A DNA stretch of 64,000 nt from NCBI GenBank assembly GCA_963966185.1, contig CAWZYM010000048.1, positions 1-64,000 on the forward strand, read 5' to 3'. The stretch comes from Rhabditoides inermis. Lineage: Eukaryota; Nematoda; Chromadorea; Rhabditida; Rhabditidae. Positions 48,301 through 59,100 of this stretch are shown here, one piece after another. Numbering within the stretch: position 1 is the first letter of the stretch; every line of letters begins with the position of its first letter. A program made the translations under genes and the position numbers. The notes under the pieces are model-generated. The model was given only the letters and a program-made list of their open reading frames with translations, did no database searches and had not been told where the DNA came from.

Positions 48301-49948
48301 CACGATCGCGACTCGGGTTCGAGATACTAATACCAATACTACAACGTCTCGTCTATACCAGGAAGTGTGTGTATTTTTGGATATCTCATATCATAACGCC
48401 ACATACCACCACTACACCATAACACTATTCTACAGCCCTAACAGTACAGCATTACAGCATTAACAAACGAACACATCGATGTGATTGGCACAAATACTTA
48501 TCCACGGTTGCATTTGCGATTAACACGAGTGTCAATGCTACTAATCAATCAGCATTTTCATTGTGCGTGATAGTGAGTCGTGTCTTCTCGCTAATGATAT
48601 TCTGAAACCAGCATCAACAAGCATGTAGAGGTAGACGACTACTGTAGCCAACTCACTTGTTCCGAAAGACCGGTTGTTACAGAATCACTGGGATCAACGA
48701 GCCTAACATTACAGCATACCTTCTAGACAAGCCTGATAAGAGTGACGTATTTCACAGGAATAGAGCAAAGCATTACATTGAGTGCCAGCAGCCAACCGCG
48801 AGCATGGGGTTGATTGACCCGGGAGAGCATAAGACTGTAGAAAGCGAGAGAGTGGAGAAAACGAGAGAGCAGACACCTACTCTGAGACGATCAGAGAGGA
48901 TCAAAAAGCAAGCACACTAAAATCCTCACATTATAAGCAGTTACTCACGTTTCAGCAAATCCAGCAGTTAGAAATAGCCAGCATAATGAGTGAGATGATA
49001 GTGACAAGCGTTGCATATGAGCAAAACCAGCATCTTAGCATTATAACCTCTTCTCTTTGCAGATGTCGTCTAACGGTCAGAAAGAAGACGCCGCCACACA
49101 GAAGCTCGCGTCCTTCGACGGCCTCCTCGAGGAGAGGAACACGGCAAACCCCACACTCCCCTACACTGTTGTTACCCAGACCCCACCCACCACTAACAAC
49201 ACCCCTCCCCATCCCAGCGATTCCGATGTCCTTTCTGCAGCAGTATTAGCAGCATCGTAAGCAGAATCAGCTGTTCCGCACCTTCCAGCAGGCCACTTTC
49301 AATAACAATATAGTTGTAAATTTGAATTGGCTACGACAACGACAGCGTGACATAGTCAATCGTCCGGTTAGTCTAGCATTGGACATGTCCAATTGGGAAT
49401 GTGTATACTACACGTCAGTGCACATCAGTACGTACTCCCAGAGTTCTACGCCATGGAACAAGCATATGAGCAGATCAGGGAAGAGCTCAGCCTCGCCCGA
49501 TTCTAGAAGCATAACCCCCTCTCAGCATTTCCTCTTAGCATCATAGGCATCTATTGCATTGAGCATTACCAGCATCTCATGTATTCATTCATAATTGTGA
49601 GCATTCAGCGTTGTGAGAGTTTTATAAAATGTATGTACCAGCATTCCTCCTATCCTTTTATTGTGCCAGCTCGCCTCGCAGGAGCTCGGCAATATAGGGG
49701 GGAGATGTCGCGTGTGAATGCGCGAGAGCATTTGGCAGTTGTAACAACTAGCCAGCAGAGAGAGGAGAGAGCACATAGAGAGATAGAGAGAAGAGGGCCG
49801 CCACACCCCCAGGACCTCAGTCTAATTCTAACCCTTTGTTTTCTTATCTTGTTTCTTGTATGAGCATTTAAATAAATGTTATTCACAGTCCTCGTTTAGT
49901 CTATTGCACACACAGAGAGTGAACTCCCACAAACCAAACCCCAAATAT

Positions 49949-49992
<44 letters not shown>

Positions 49993-50275
49993 CTCTTCTT
50001 ATCTCATCTCACCTCTGTCTGCTTCTGCAGATTCTCTCCTTCCTTGATCACAACCTCCATTTCGTGCGAACCATGTTTGCAGTAGCGCGCACTGTGCGAT
50101 TGATAGAGTCTGAAATGTTTCTTCGCCCCTCTCTCTTGCCTCTCTTCATTCTCTCCCATTAATTTGTTTACCTGATGGTCTGTACATATAGTCCATAGTA
50201 TTCCTCGAACAGTCTTCTCTCATATCTCAATTGCTCCTCTGCGGACATGGATTGGGAAGGAGTCGTGTCCGGCTG

Positions 50276-50333
<58 letters not shown>

Positions 50334-50664
50334 TCCCTCACCGCATCCTCATCTATTTTCTGATATTCCTTCCTTCCTTCCATTGCCTTCTCGCCATCTG
50401 TGATGTAGTAGAAGTACTCAGCCTATAATACATAATACGACAATGCTCTCCATATGTTTCTAACTTACCTCTTTTCGATCGCCTGGATAGACGATGTTCG
50501 AGTAATCTACTAGTGTGTATCTCTGCGGGTGAGAACGAGGAGTCGAGTAGAAGTATACATATTCCACGCCACATACGATCGACTAAAATTCAAATCGATG
50601 ATATAATCGATAATCGAAAGACACTCACTATTCCAAATGTCAGAAGCAAGGCGCTACGTAACAT
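43770..50664 (-). CDS. Secreted or membrane-lumen protein with a long C-terminal coiled coil
   Basis: Minus-strand exons in phase: 50664-50629 (signal peptide MLRSALLLTFGI, finishing SIVCG in the next exon), about 50583-50470, 50423-50342, about 50278-50175, about 50080-50013, 45302-45204, about 45150-45071 and 45033-43770. The N-terminal part is acidic and Tyr-rich (YTLVDYSNIVYPGDRKE). The large last exon encodes about 410 residues of almost pure Glu/Lys/Arg/Gln heptads, a long coiled coil, ending GKASGDKQQA. The intron between 45302 and 50013 is 4.7 kb because an LTR retrotransposon sits in it antisense. Splice phase is 0 on both sides, so the gene could survive by splicing. Family not recognised. 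Confidence 0.7.
45404..45650 (+). repeat. 5' LTR
   Basis: Begins TGTCGCGTGTG and ends AAATATAACA. AAATAAATG near 45567 could act as a polyadenylation signal. Matches 49706-49952 with no difference I can find. Confidence 0.92.
45651..45668 (+). promoter_or_regulatory. Primer-binding site of the LTR element
   Basis: TGGAGGATCCCGGTTCTC starts immediately after the LTR. The leading TGG is complementary to a tRNA CCA end and the rest could pair with an acceptor and T arm. I could not assign the tRNA. Confidence 0.6.
45889..45968. repeat. Tandem 9-mer repeat in the LTR-element leader
   Basis: About eight copies of TCCGTGATT/TCCGTGACT in the 5' untranslated leader between primer-binding site and gag. 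Any peptide frame across it (His-Gly-Ile-Thr repeats on the minus strand) is an artefact. Confidence 0.85.
46960..48330 (+). CDS. gag: Gag-like capsid protein of the LTR element
   Basis: Single uninterrupted 456-residue frame. Residues about 1-60 are acidic and polar. About 60-140 is an 18-bp repeat encoding Ala-Gln-Ala-Ala-Ala-Asp units. About 145-330 is a helical retrotransposon capsid domain opening LLVPEIGKWPKFNGEG. The C-terminus is rich in Arg, Asp, Ser, His and Tyr and has no CCHC zinc knuckle, so RNA binding probably relies on the basic tail. The frame is intact, consistent with recent or continuing function. Structural particle protein of the element. Confidence 0.85.
   Translation: MSGSDSESSDDTVTGNFHTPQQPAEAPQSNLRDERADRREQVRNQQREQREALEAIREAQAAADAQAAADAQAAADAQAAADAQAAADAQAALDAQAAADAQATADAQAAADAQAAADAQAALDAQAAADAQAALAQEEEEREMAGLSLLVPEIGKWPKFNGEGSLTRFTKGLNERANFLGWDAAKVTNLMPFLLENEARERYDNYDSATKGDYTEVIKQLKIDFNTELYKGRLMKNLTSVRQDKIESVNRFANSISDLADDLGESDGGKESLKKANFWRALKKPIQDQMIMWGKSSGTFDELKKAASEIEIRIRMIDDQKETDSLSASVNAMSLTDNSRDTKRSNSRSDYGRSGNKRDRRGRYDRKQESSQSQHNTSRNHSTRNERDYDHSREHFQHSNSRDAYTNRGYSSERHRHDSRDRRDRRDSRDRYYQCERHYSRDHHYSHHDRDSGSRY
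48657..48920 (+). pseudogene. Remnant of the integrase/pol C-terminus
   Basis: An 87-codon open frame reading YRITGINEPNITAYLLDKP and ending RRSERIKKQAH. It resembles the chromatin-binding or SH3-like tail at the end of Ty3/gypsy integrase. The rest of pol is missing, which marks an internal deletion between gag and this point. Confidence 0.6.
49063..49260 (+). CDS. Small open frame near the 3' end of the LTR element
   Basis: ATG 49063 directly follows a TTTGCAG acceptor and opens MSSNGQKEDAATQKLASFDG, then Pro/Thr-rich sequence to TAA at 49260. Further open bits follow in another frame (KQNQLFRTFQQATFNNN, then YAMEQAYEQIREELSLARF ending near 49506). It may be an accessory ORF expressed by splicing, or a captured host gene fragment. 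Not recognised. Confidence 0.35.
   Translation: MSSNGQKEDAATQKLASFDGLLEERNTANPTLPYTVVTQTPPTTNNTPPHPSDSDVLSAAVLAAS
49696..49705 (+). promoter_or_regulatory. Polypurine tract of the LTR element
   Basis: AGGGGGGAGA lies immediately before the TG of the 3' LTR, the normal place for the plus-strand primer. Confidence 0.8.
49706..49952 (+). repeat. 3' LTR
   Basis: Same 247-bp sequence as the 5' LTR. It is followed by a TA microsatellite that must predate the insertion, since TA units also precede the 5' LTR. Confidence 0.92.
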
Positions 50665-50809
50665 TATCGTGGAGCGAGTGAACGAAGAGAACAGGCGAAT
50701 CACACAGTATGTGATTGTACTGATCAATTCCATGTGTGACTTTTCGGGCATCAATGTGCTTTTTGGATTCCACAGACAGATGACATTGGTAAAGAAATGA
50801 TGTGAAACA

Positions 50810-51537
50810 ATCATCAAGAACCAGCCTTCATACTCCATCTTCCCCCTTCCAAACTTGAAAGTTGAAAGCCACCGAGCCACCTTACTATGGAAGGGGGGAG
50901 TGAGTTCCAAAGCCTATAAATCCTGTTGAAAAATGCACTGCTCTTAAGGGCTGTATCAAAACACGGAACCACGCGCCACCCATGAGAAGTGCGAGAACGA
51001 GTTGGTACAAAGTTGAAAAGACCATGATAGTCAAGGTATGTAAAGTTTGTGGTCACTTTATGCATGTATGCCACATCATTCAGAATGCGCCGTTGCTCTA
51101 ATGTTTGTAAGCCGAGAAGTTGTAATCGTTGGGGATAGGTGAGTGAGAACAAACCAGCGCGGCGACATATTCGGCGCGTATAGTATCGCTGCACAGATTC
51201 TATCGCATTCACCGATCCCACATCCTGAGGGTTCCACAGCTCAGTGCAGTACTCCAATTTACATCGGAAATAAGTGGTGTAGGCAACAACCAAGACATGT
51301 AAATTTCTCGTTTGATAAACCCTCAGAAAATCATTGATTGAGTTGAGCGTATTTGGAATGATGAGGTCATAGTGAGAGTCAGTATGCCATGGATTTGTTA
51401 TGCCCAAATCCCGGACTGAGTTAGCAGGTGCGAGAGTGGTGCCGCCTGCTGTATACTCAAATCGGGGATTTCGGCGACCAATGTGCAAAATTTGTGTCTT
51501 TTCAGTGGAAATTTGTAATCCCCATTAAATCATAACA
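50810..51537 (-). mobile_element. 5'-truncated non-LTR retrotransposon (CR1/jockey-like) 3' end
   Basis: Minus strand encodes the end of a reverse transcriptase (LQISTEKTQILHIGRR) followed by the typical post-RT region with LEYCTELWNPQDVGS and YPQRLQLLGLQTLEQRR, then a stop near 50814. The frame is open over about 240 codons, but everything upstream is missing, so it is a dead-on-arrival insertion. The motif style differs from the RTE-type element near 8 kb, so two LINE families are present. Confidence 0.8.
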
Positions 51538-51677
51538 TAATAAATCATTTATGAAACATTATTATATATAAATACAAGCAATACAAACGACCATTCATGC
51601 AAATAATAACAAAATGTCATGCGAATGATTGCACCGTGATACCGTACCCCATTCATTTCCCCTCATTCAGTCTTCCC

Positions 51678-54024
51678 TCACTCTTCCCCGTGTATACATA
51701 TCATCTTCAGCACAGTGTGCCCCCTCGTATCCACTCCCAGCCACCGCGCCTCCACTGCCTCGCTGAGTATCGACTCGTACCCGCCGCTGCCGATTGGCTC
51801 ACCATTCAGAAGGACCTGAAAACAACAATCTCCTCCCCCTGCCTGCCTCTCTCCTCACCCTCTCAACTGCGGGATCCGCCTCCACTCTGAGACGCGTGCC
51901 GGCGGGAAGAGCGAGCGAGAGGAGCAGCACACTAGAACACACCCCTCCCTCCCTCTCTCCCTCCCTCCCCCCTCCCTCCCTCCCTCCCTCACCTGTGACA
52001 CCCCGCCTCCTCTATCTCCAGTCCCTCCAATGTCAGTCGCACTCCCGGCATAGCATAGTGCGAGTGTTGTCCGATTGCCTCTCCGCAGAACCACTCAAAT
52101 ACCCACTCTCCACACTCCATTAGCTCCTCCGTCCCTCCTACTCCTCCCTACTCCCCACCCCCACCTCTTTCTCCTCCGTCCCTCCTACTCCTCCCTGCTC
52201 CCCACCCCCACCTCTCTCTCCTCCGTCCCTCCTACTCCTCCCTGTTCCCCACCTCCACTTCTCTCTTCTCCGTCCCTCCCTCCTACTCCTCCCTACTCCC
52301 CACCCCCCACCTCTCTCTCCTCCGTCCCTCCTACTCCTCCCTGTTCCCCACCTCCACTTCTCTCTTCTCCGTCCCTCCCTCCTACTCCTCCCTACTCCCC
52401 ACCCCCACCTCTTTCTCCTCCGTCCCTCCTACTCCTCCCTGCTCCCCACCCCCACCTCTCTCTTCTCCGTCCCTCCCTCCTACTCCTCCCTGCTCCCCAC
52501 CCCCACCTCTCTCTCCTCCGTCCCTCCTACTCCTCCCTGTTCCCCACCTCCACTTCTCTCTTCTCCGTCCCTCCCTCCTACTCCTCCCTACTCCCCACCC
52601 CCACCTCTTTCTCCTCCGTCCCTCCTACTCCTCCCTGCTCCCCACCCCCACCTCTCTCTCCTCCGTCCCTCCTACTCCTCCCTACTCCCACCCCCACCTC
52701 TCTCTCCTCCGTCCCTCCTACTCCTCCCTACTCCCCACCCCCACCTCTTTCTCCTCCGTCCCTCCTACTCCTCCCTGCTCCCCACCCCCACCTCTCTCTC
52801 CTCCGTCCCTCCTACTCCTCCCTACTCCCCACCCCCACCTCTTTCTCCTCCGTCCCTCCTACTCCTCCCTGCTCCCCACCCCCCCCCCCCCACCTTCTCC
52901 TCACCTTTCCATCCTTGCTCAATCCAGTAGCGAATGTGGTATTGAATGGCAGACAGCGCACCGGTCGATTCGGCACATACGGCACAAGGCGGTCCCAGAA
53001 CCTGCAATCACACCCATGCTTGCTAGATTCTGCATATACTGAAGTTCAATGAACCTAGAACCTATACCTATACTCAGTAGCACATGAGAATATACTCGAC
53101 CCGTTCACTCATTGTAGCAAAGTGTACTTGTGATGCGATGACTGACTTCTTTGCATTGCGCAGTGGGCAGTGAGCGGGCATAGTCTCGGCTATCCATCCG
53201 GGGGCGAAGAGAGCAACCGACAGGTCAGCCTCTCCCGCTGCCGACAACGCACGGTAACAGTCCCAGCCCCCTCAACAACATGTCTCATTCTTCCGCCGCT
53301 CCCCCACTCCGCACCACCTCTACAGTTGCCCTTACTCATTCCCAAATCATGACAGTGACGTCACTCAGACCAATCGATACCCCGCACGCACAGTAGCGTA
53401 TCTTCTTCTGTATGACCGAGTTGAGAGAGGAGGGGAGAAGAGTGGAGAGGGGGTTGGCGAGGCACGCGAGAGACTGCGACAACTCCACGTCTGAAGGGGA
53501 GGGTGAGAGAGGGAGAGAGGGAGAGGGGAAGGGGAGGGGGTTGCACTCACCGGCGGCTCCTCTCGCGAAACAGTCCACTCCCGCATACACATGAGCACTG
53601 CGCGCCCCCGCACGCTCCGCACTCAAACAACCATCTCACCCTCCCGCATACCCCTTCTCTACAAGTTCCAGACAAGACGCCGGCCGCATTCAATGACGAT
53701 GATTAGAGCAGTGAAAGAGGGCTGACCTCGCAGTCAGCTGAGCCGCCGTCCAGTTGTAGTTCAAGTAGATACCGTCGCACACAGCGAAGAAACACCTGCA
53801 ACCTTCCATTTGTACATGTGTGAATCTGTTCTCCCTTCCCCTCTCCCTCCCTCCACCCACTCGTTCTTCTCATTCAGCTCGTTTTGCCAGTCGAGTGCTC
53901 CCTCTGACGTCACACTGTCGTACCACACCACCAAGCAATCCGCCCTGTATGCGTGCATAGCCGCAGTGAGCAGCTCCACAAAGCGAATCAGGGAGGGAAC
54001 GCGATCCGGCTGGAGGAGAGAGAT

Positions 54025-54063
<39 letters not shown>

Positions 54064-54710
54064 GGAGAGATAGAGACACGTGTACGTCGATAGTGTTCTC
54101 TATGTTGACGAGCCAGCCGTCCATCTTCCATTGTCTCGCGATCGCTACCAGCTGCTCCACCGTGCGAGCCATCGAAGCATCGTCGGCCAGCAGACGGGCA
54201 CACACCTAGATCGCACAAATACGGCAACAACACGTGTAGTGCAGCAGAGAGTGAGCCCACCTCCTTGCCCTCATCCCACTCCGTGATAAACGTACCCATC
54301 ACCTGCACACCATGAGAGTGCGCCGCGTTCAGCCAAACCAACGGAGGGATCGTCACCTATACATCTCTCTCTTCCTCTCTTTCTCTCCCTCTCTCCCACC
54401 AAATGATGTGTGAAGTAGCAGAACACATCGATATTCCACCAGTGAGTGAAAATGAAGGGTTGCTGTTCTGGACAGACCTCGCATCCTGACCGACTGAAAG
54501 CATCTCTCTCCCACCCGCTCATAGCCCCGCCCCTCTCGACTCCGCCCACCTCTCTTCCGGCAGGTAGCCGCCTTTCATGTCATGACACAGCATCAGCTTG
54601 GTTCCCTCGCAGGGTGAGTAGTTAGTGAGAGGGGCAATGTTGTTTTCCCTCTCTCCCCTTCCCTCCCACTCCCATAGTGCATCCAAACTGTCCAGAGGAA
54701 TAGCGTCCAT
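51678..54710 (-). CDS. Cytosolic endo-beta-N-acetylglucosaminidase (GH85, ENGase)
   Basis: ENGase cleaves the chitobiose core of free N-glycans released during ER-associated degradation. The start MDAIPLDSLDALWEWEG matches the usual N-terminus and directly follows a GTTGTAG acceptor. Landmarks in order: LCHDMKGGYLPEE, FIFTHWWNIDVFCYFTHH, GVQVMGTFITEWDEGKE, DGWLVNIENTID (GH85 catalytic Asn and Glu in N-I-E-N), VVWYDSVTSEGALDWQNELN, GIYLNYNW, HVYAGVDCFARG and SVALFAPGWIAETMP. A C-terminal beta-rich domain ends at TGA 51680-51678. No signal peptide, as expected for a cytosolic enzyme. Introns include a large CT-rich minisatellite. Confidence 0.92.
52130..52892. repeat. About 47-bp C-rich minisatellite in an ENGase intron
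   Basis: Around sixteen copies of a unit built from CTCCTCCGTCCCTCCTACTC, CTCCCTACTCCCCACCCCCA and a CCTCTCT joint, with small length variants. Variant subtypes (GCTCC, ACTCC, GTTCC with ACTTCTCTCTTCT) recur in runs, showing higher-order duplication. The 325-codon Pro/Ser/Leu frame on the plus strand is a product of this repeat, not a gene. Confidence 0.92.
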
Positions 54711-54714
54711 CTAC

Positions 54715-55108
54715 AACTACGGTATTACAGTATCCTAGTTCTGATTAGTAGTGCGATATTATTAATGGACGCAACCATATCTCCTCACCCAATCAATCCA
54801 GCACTTTTTAACAAGTCTTTATTGCAACAACAAATTTCGCACATTGGGGGAGAAGGAACAAGGGAATGTCGCCACGTCATCACCAATCGATAAATCAATA
54901 ACCAAACAACGCACTCGCTCCAAGATCACACATATGAGCCGCTAAGAGAGCAGAGAGAACAGACGAATAAGTTAAAAGAAGCAAACGTCGTATATAAAAT
55001 TATATGTGAAATGAAAATCGTCTAGAACAATCAATCTATCAGTAAGAGAAGAGGTGCAAATATCAAGCATAGCAATTCGATATGATAACCTACTCGGTGA
55101 TGGCTAGT
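54715..55108. other. Gap between ENGase and CLPTM1
   Basis: About 400 bp between two head-to-tail minus-strand genes. AT-rich; no exon seen. Contains the presumed CLPTM1 3' UTR. Confidence 0.5.
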
Positions 55109-55793
55109 CTACTTGTCCTTCTTGCTCTCCTCCTTGTGATGTGTCTTCTCCTCGCCCGCTCCTCCCTTCTCCTGCTGCTCCTTGGCCTTCTCTGCCTCGA
55201 TCGCCTCTGCTCCGCTCGGATCATCCATACTCGTTCCATACTCGTTCATGCGAGTCGGATCCACGCGGTATGCCCAGCGCTCAAACCACAACACCTCTTT
55301 CTCACCCTCTCACTCCCTCTCTTTCTCTCTCTCTACCTGGTACAGGTAGACGAGGAAGATGATGTCATCTCGGAAGCACCCCAGCCTATACATGGTTGGC
55401 ATCTTGATCACAAACGCGAATAGATCGTCGATGAATGTGTTGATGAACTTGTAGGTGAGCATCCTCCAGGGAAGGTGCGCCACCGACTTGAGCTTGTAGT
55501 TGATGAATAGCTGAAAGGATGCGTGTCTGTCTGTGTGCCGCCCCCTCTACCACCTGCGGGGTCATGACGATAAATCCGAAAGTGAGCAGGAAGCCGTACA
55601 TCATAGACAGAACCCACGAGTACCTGAAACCACACCACCCCCTGCTTGTCTCCCCTCCCCCCCCCCCTCTCCTCACCATCCCCTCTGTTCGTGGTAGATG
55701 AGCGAGTAGATGGCGTATCCGACGATGAGGGGATAGAGGGCCCAGCTGAGGTAGCGGAACGCCATCTGGTCGTACTCCTCAACACACAACATG

Positions 55794-55829
<36 letters not shown>

Positions 55830-56082
55830 CTTCCCTCACTCCCTTCCACTTTCAGTTCTATCAGGTATTACCATAAATAGCGCTGCTCTATCGTTTCTTT
55901 GAACAACGTCCTCATATAGACATATCATCATACAATACATGCTGCTCTGTACTTTTGAGAACTACGAACTCCCTTAACACACTTCATTATCCATTTTATC
56001 ATGCACTAAAATATGAATATCCAAGTACTACGGCGAAATATCAAATAGAATTATAGTCATAGACGAGGAAGATGTATATTAC

Positions 56083-56153
<71 letters not shown>

Positions 56154-59100
56154 ATACAGATACAGATTAGTCATACAACCCGATCCCTTTTCGAGGTTGA
56201 AAACTGAAGGTAAGCTTAGTTGTATAGGAACGAGCCTTAGCCGGCCGCTCTATGTGAGTTGTTCACGTAACGCGCGGTATTTGCGTGCCTCTAGGGAGCT
56301 CATTACGCCCCCAAAGGTACACAGCTCACTCTACTCACAATTACACTCCATAAGAGAATCCTTTCTCACACAGTAATACTTCAATCTACAACCTCAGTGT
56401 TCCATTCAAACATTGCCTGCATTGATACCTTCCATTTGACAAGTACGATTCAAGTACTACGTCTACGATAATCTGTTGGACTGCAAATCTTCCAAATGAC
56501 TCTGCTGATTACAATCCCCAATATTTTTGCCCTCCTCCCTCTTTTCTCTCTCTCTCTCTCTCTTCCTACCTTGGTGGCCGACTCGATGTAGCTTCCCTTG
56601 TCGGAGAAGCTCACACGGGGAATCACTCCCAGCCACTTGTTCTGCAACCAATCACACCTTATCAACATATACTTATGACATTTCAACTTCTTTGATTCCT
56701 TATCGTGATTAATCAGTATAGTACTATAGTAAATTTTAGAAAAAAACACTTCATCAATCAATATGTTTCGTTAACTTGAATAATATCTTTATCCACAGTA
56801 TAATAATTTTTTTTAATAATCACAACTAAAAATAATCGTATTCGATACTTCAAAAATTCTAAATACTAATGTTCTTGATTTCATTATACAATTTTGAAGA
56901 AATGAATAATCTATGATACAAATACAAACTTCAGAATCCCTTAGAGACAACTTCCTCGTTAATAAAATGTCGCATTGTTTAATTATAATTATATGACTTG
57001 ATGTCAGCAATTCACAGAGCTACATCCTCCCCTCCCTCCCCTCCTCTTCTACTCTCTTTCACTTACCTCATAGTCGACCTTTACATCAAGAACCTTCGGA
57101 ATCTTCCAGCCCTCGATCAGAAGACCAACGAATACCGACATCTAAAAAGGTACAATCGAAAAACATATTTAGTCTCACTTTGGTTGTAGATGTTCGATTT
57201 CTCCTATTCCTTCAACGCCACCCAGTCTTTGGCATTGCTATCTTCGTTTTCTGCATATTGGCAGCGACTACAGCCCGTTTCCCCCTGTGCCCTGCCAATC
57301 AAACTCGCATTGTTCATACAGATAGTATTCAATCTCCTTGCCATTGCATTTGCATGGACCAGCATAGCGCATCTCAGGAAAGGTGAGTTTGTTTACCTTG
57401 TGAATTTGATGTGCACTTGATTAAGTTTTCAGTTCGTTTCATCCACATCAATCACCGTGTACTGTTTGGTTTTCTATTCGCACAGAACTACATATCTTAT
57501 ATATCCACTGTGCTGATCAATGTCAACCTGCTCATGAGCGATTATGTGCGAAGTAAGAACTCATTCTATTTGTGATCAATATATCAATGAATACTTGTTT
57601 CAGTAACATCTCCCCTGCTTCTTGACGTTGCAGTCCTATGCAAAATGTTTTCTTGGTTCTACCTCTCAGTTCACTGCATCTCTTCATGTATCGAGCGGTG
57701 TTTCTCGGAAATATATATCAAAGGTTTGCCGTACACAACGTACTCATCCACGATGGAATGGACACTTCTTTCTTTCTTCCTCATGCGCAGTCCTCACTAA
57801 TCACACGTTTCAGACTACGAGTCCAAGTCTCGACTGTGGATCTGCATATCTTTGGGTGTTGGGGCTACTGTAGCTACGATGTACCTCATCACAGCAATCA
57901 CGCTCGGTGTGTAAACGTGAACTCTACATTACTATCTTACTTTCAGAATGGTTACCGCGGTACATCGTCATCAACCTCTTCCTTTTCGTCGTACCACTTT
58001 TCGTCATGCTCGTGAGATGTTAAAATATTATTTGAGAAATTATTACTTACAATATTACTTATTAGATAAGAAAGACCTTTTTTTAAATCTTTCACCACTC
58101 TGAAGCAATTGGTTTGCAGATCATCTTCTTCCTCTACTACTACATGAAGTTCGCCGTCAACAATCGCATCATGTGCAGCTACAACGCAGCAGAGAACTAC
58201 CTCCACGTGCGATACCAAGTCAACGAGAACTACAATCTCGTACTGGTAAGTCTATCTCGTTCGTATTCAACATAACTTCTTCCGTAATCTCCATTGTTTG
58301 CAGAAAGGCATTCCGATAATGATGGCAAATGCCGTTTTGCTCATAGCCTATGGAATCTTCCTCCACTTCCTGTTCGCAAATCACCAATCCGCACCTCTAG
58401 ACGTGTTGCTACTCACGTGGTCCGACACTGTGTTGCAAATGTGAGATGAGACTCCTCCAACCTTCTACAAGCACCCCTTTGCAGAGTGCACCGCATCATG
58501 CATTGCTTCTTCATGTACTTCCTAGGAGGATGCAGCACCGAATTCAAGAAGTACATCGGAAAGATGTTCCGAGCTAGGACCAGAAAAAGGCAGATATCCA
58601 CAACGTTAGTCGATTATATTAAGAGTAGTGGATCGATCAGTATGCGATGTTGAATAACTGAGGGACGACCATTTCTTTCATTCAACCCATTCTTGTGCAG
58701 GTACAGCAACAACAAGAACCGAGTCGCCACCACCGACGAATCCGCAAAGCACACATCCAACCTCTACTTCCAGCACCTCAGCACACAGTGGGAATAGTAC
58801 TAATATCCCACATACAAAAAGGAATAGATCACGGACGTTGTATTGTATTGTCCTTTTCAAAATACTTTGATCATGTACCTCTTTCATTAAGAGAGAGGTG
58901 TACGGAATAATAACACGAGGTTGACACAATCAATGTTGATATGGTGATTAAAATGAAACACAAAATAAAATTCTACTAATTAATATAAATGTAATATAAA
59001 ATGAAATAGCATCTTGAAAATCAGGCAATCGGCGCTTCCTTCGCGGTGAGGTACAAACTTGGCACGAGTTTCCAATGGGAATTTAGATGCAAGCTTGGTC

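Larger units (their letters stand above)
45404..49952 (+). mobile_element. Gag-only LTR retrotransposon (Ty3/gypsy-like), young insertion
   Basis: Complete 4,549-bp element: LTR, primer-binding site, long leader, intact gag, a short remnant of the pol 3' end, polypurine tract, LTR. The two 247-bp LTRs begin TG, end CA and look identical base for base, so insertion was recent. TATA flanks both sides (45400-45403 and 49953-49956), but the site is a TA microsatellite, so the duplication is ambiguous. Protease, reverse transcriptase, RNase H and most of integrase are absent. The element must move, if it does, with enzymes supplied by a relative. It lies in an intron of a minus-strand gene, antisense to it. 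Confidence 0.9.

Noticed and set aside
47091..48336. Minus-strand frames opposite gag
   Set aside because: Shadows of the Ala-repeat and Arg-rich tail of the gag frame.
52075..53052. 325-codon Pro/Ser/Leu-rich plus-strand frame
   Set aside because: It is the minisatellite read in one frame, and it overlaps real ENGase exons on the other strand.
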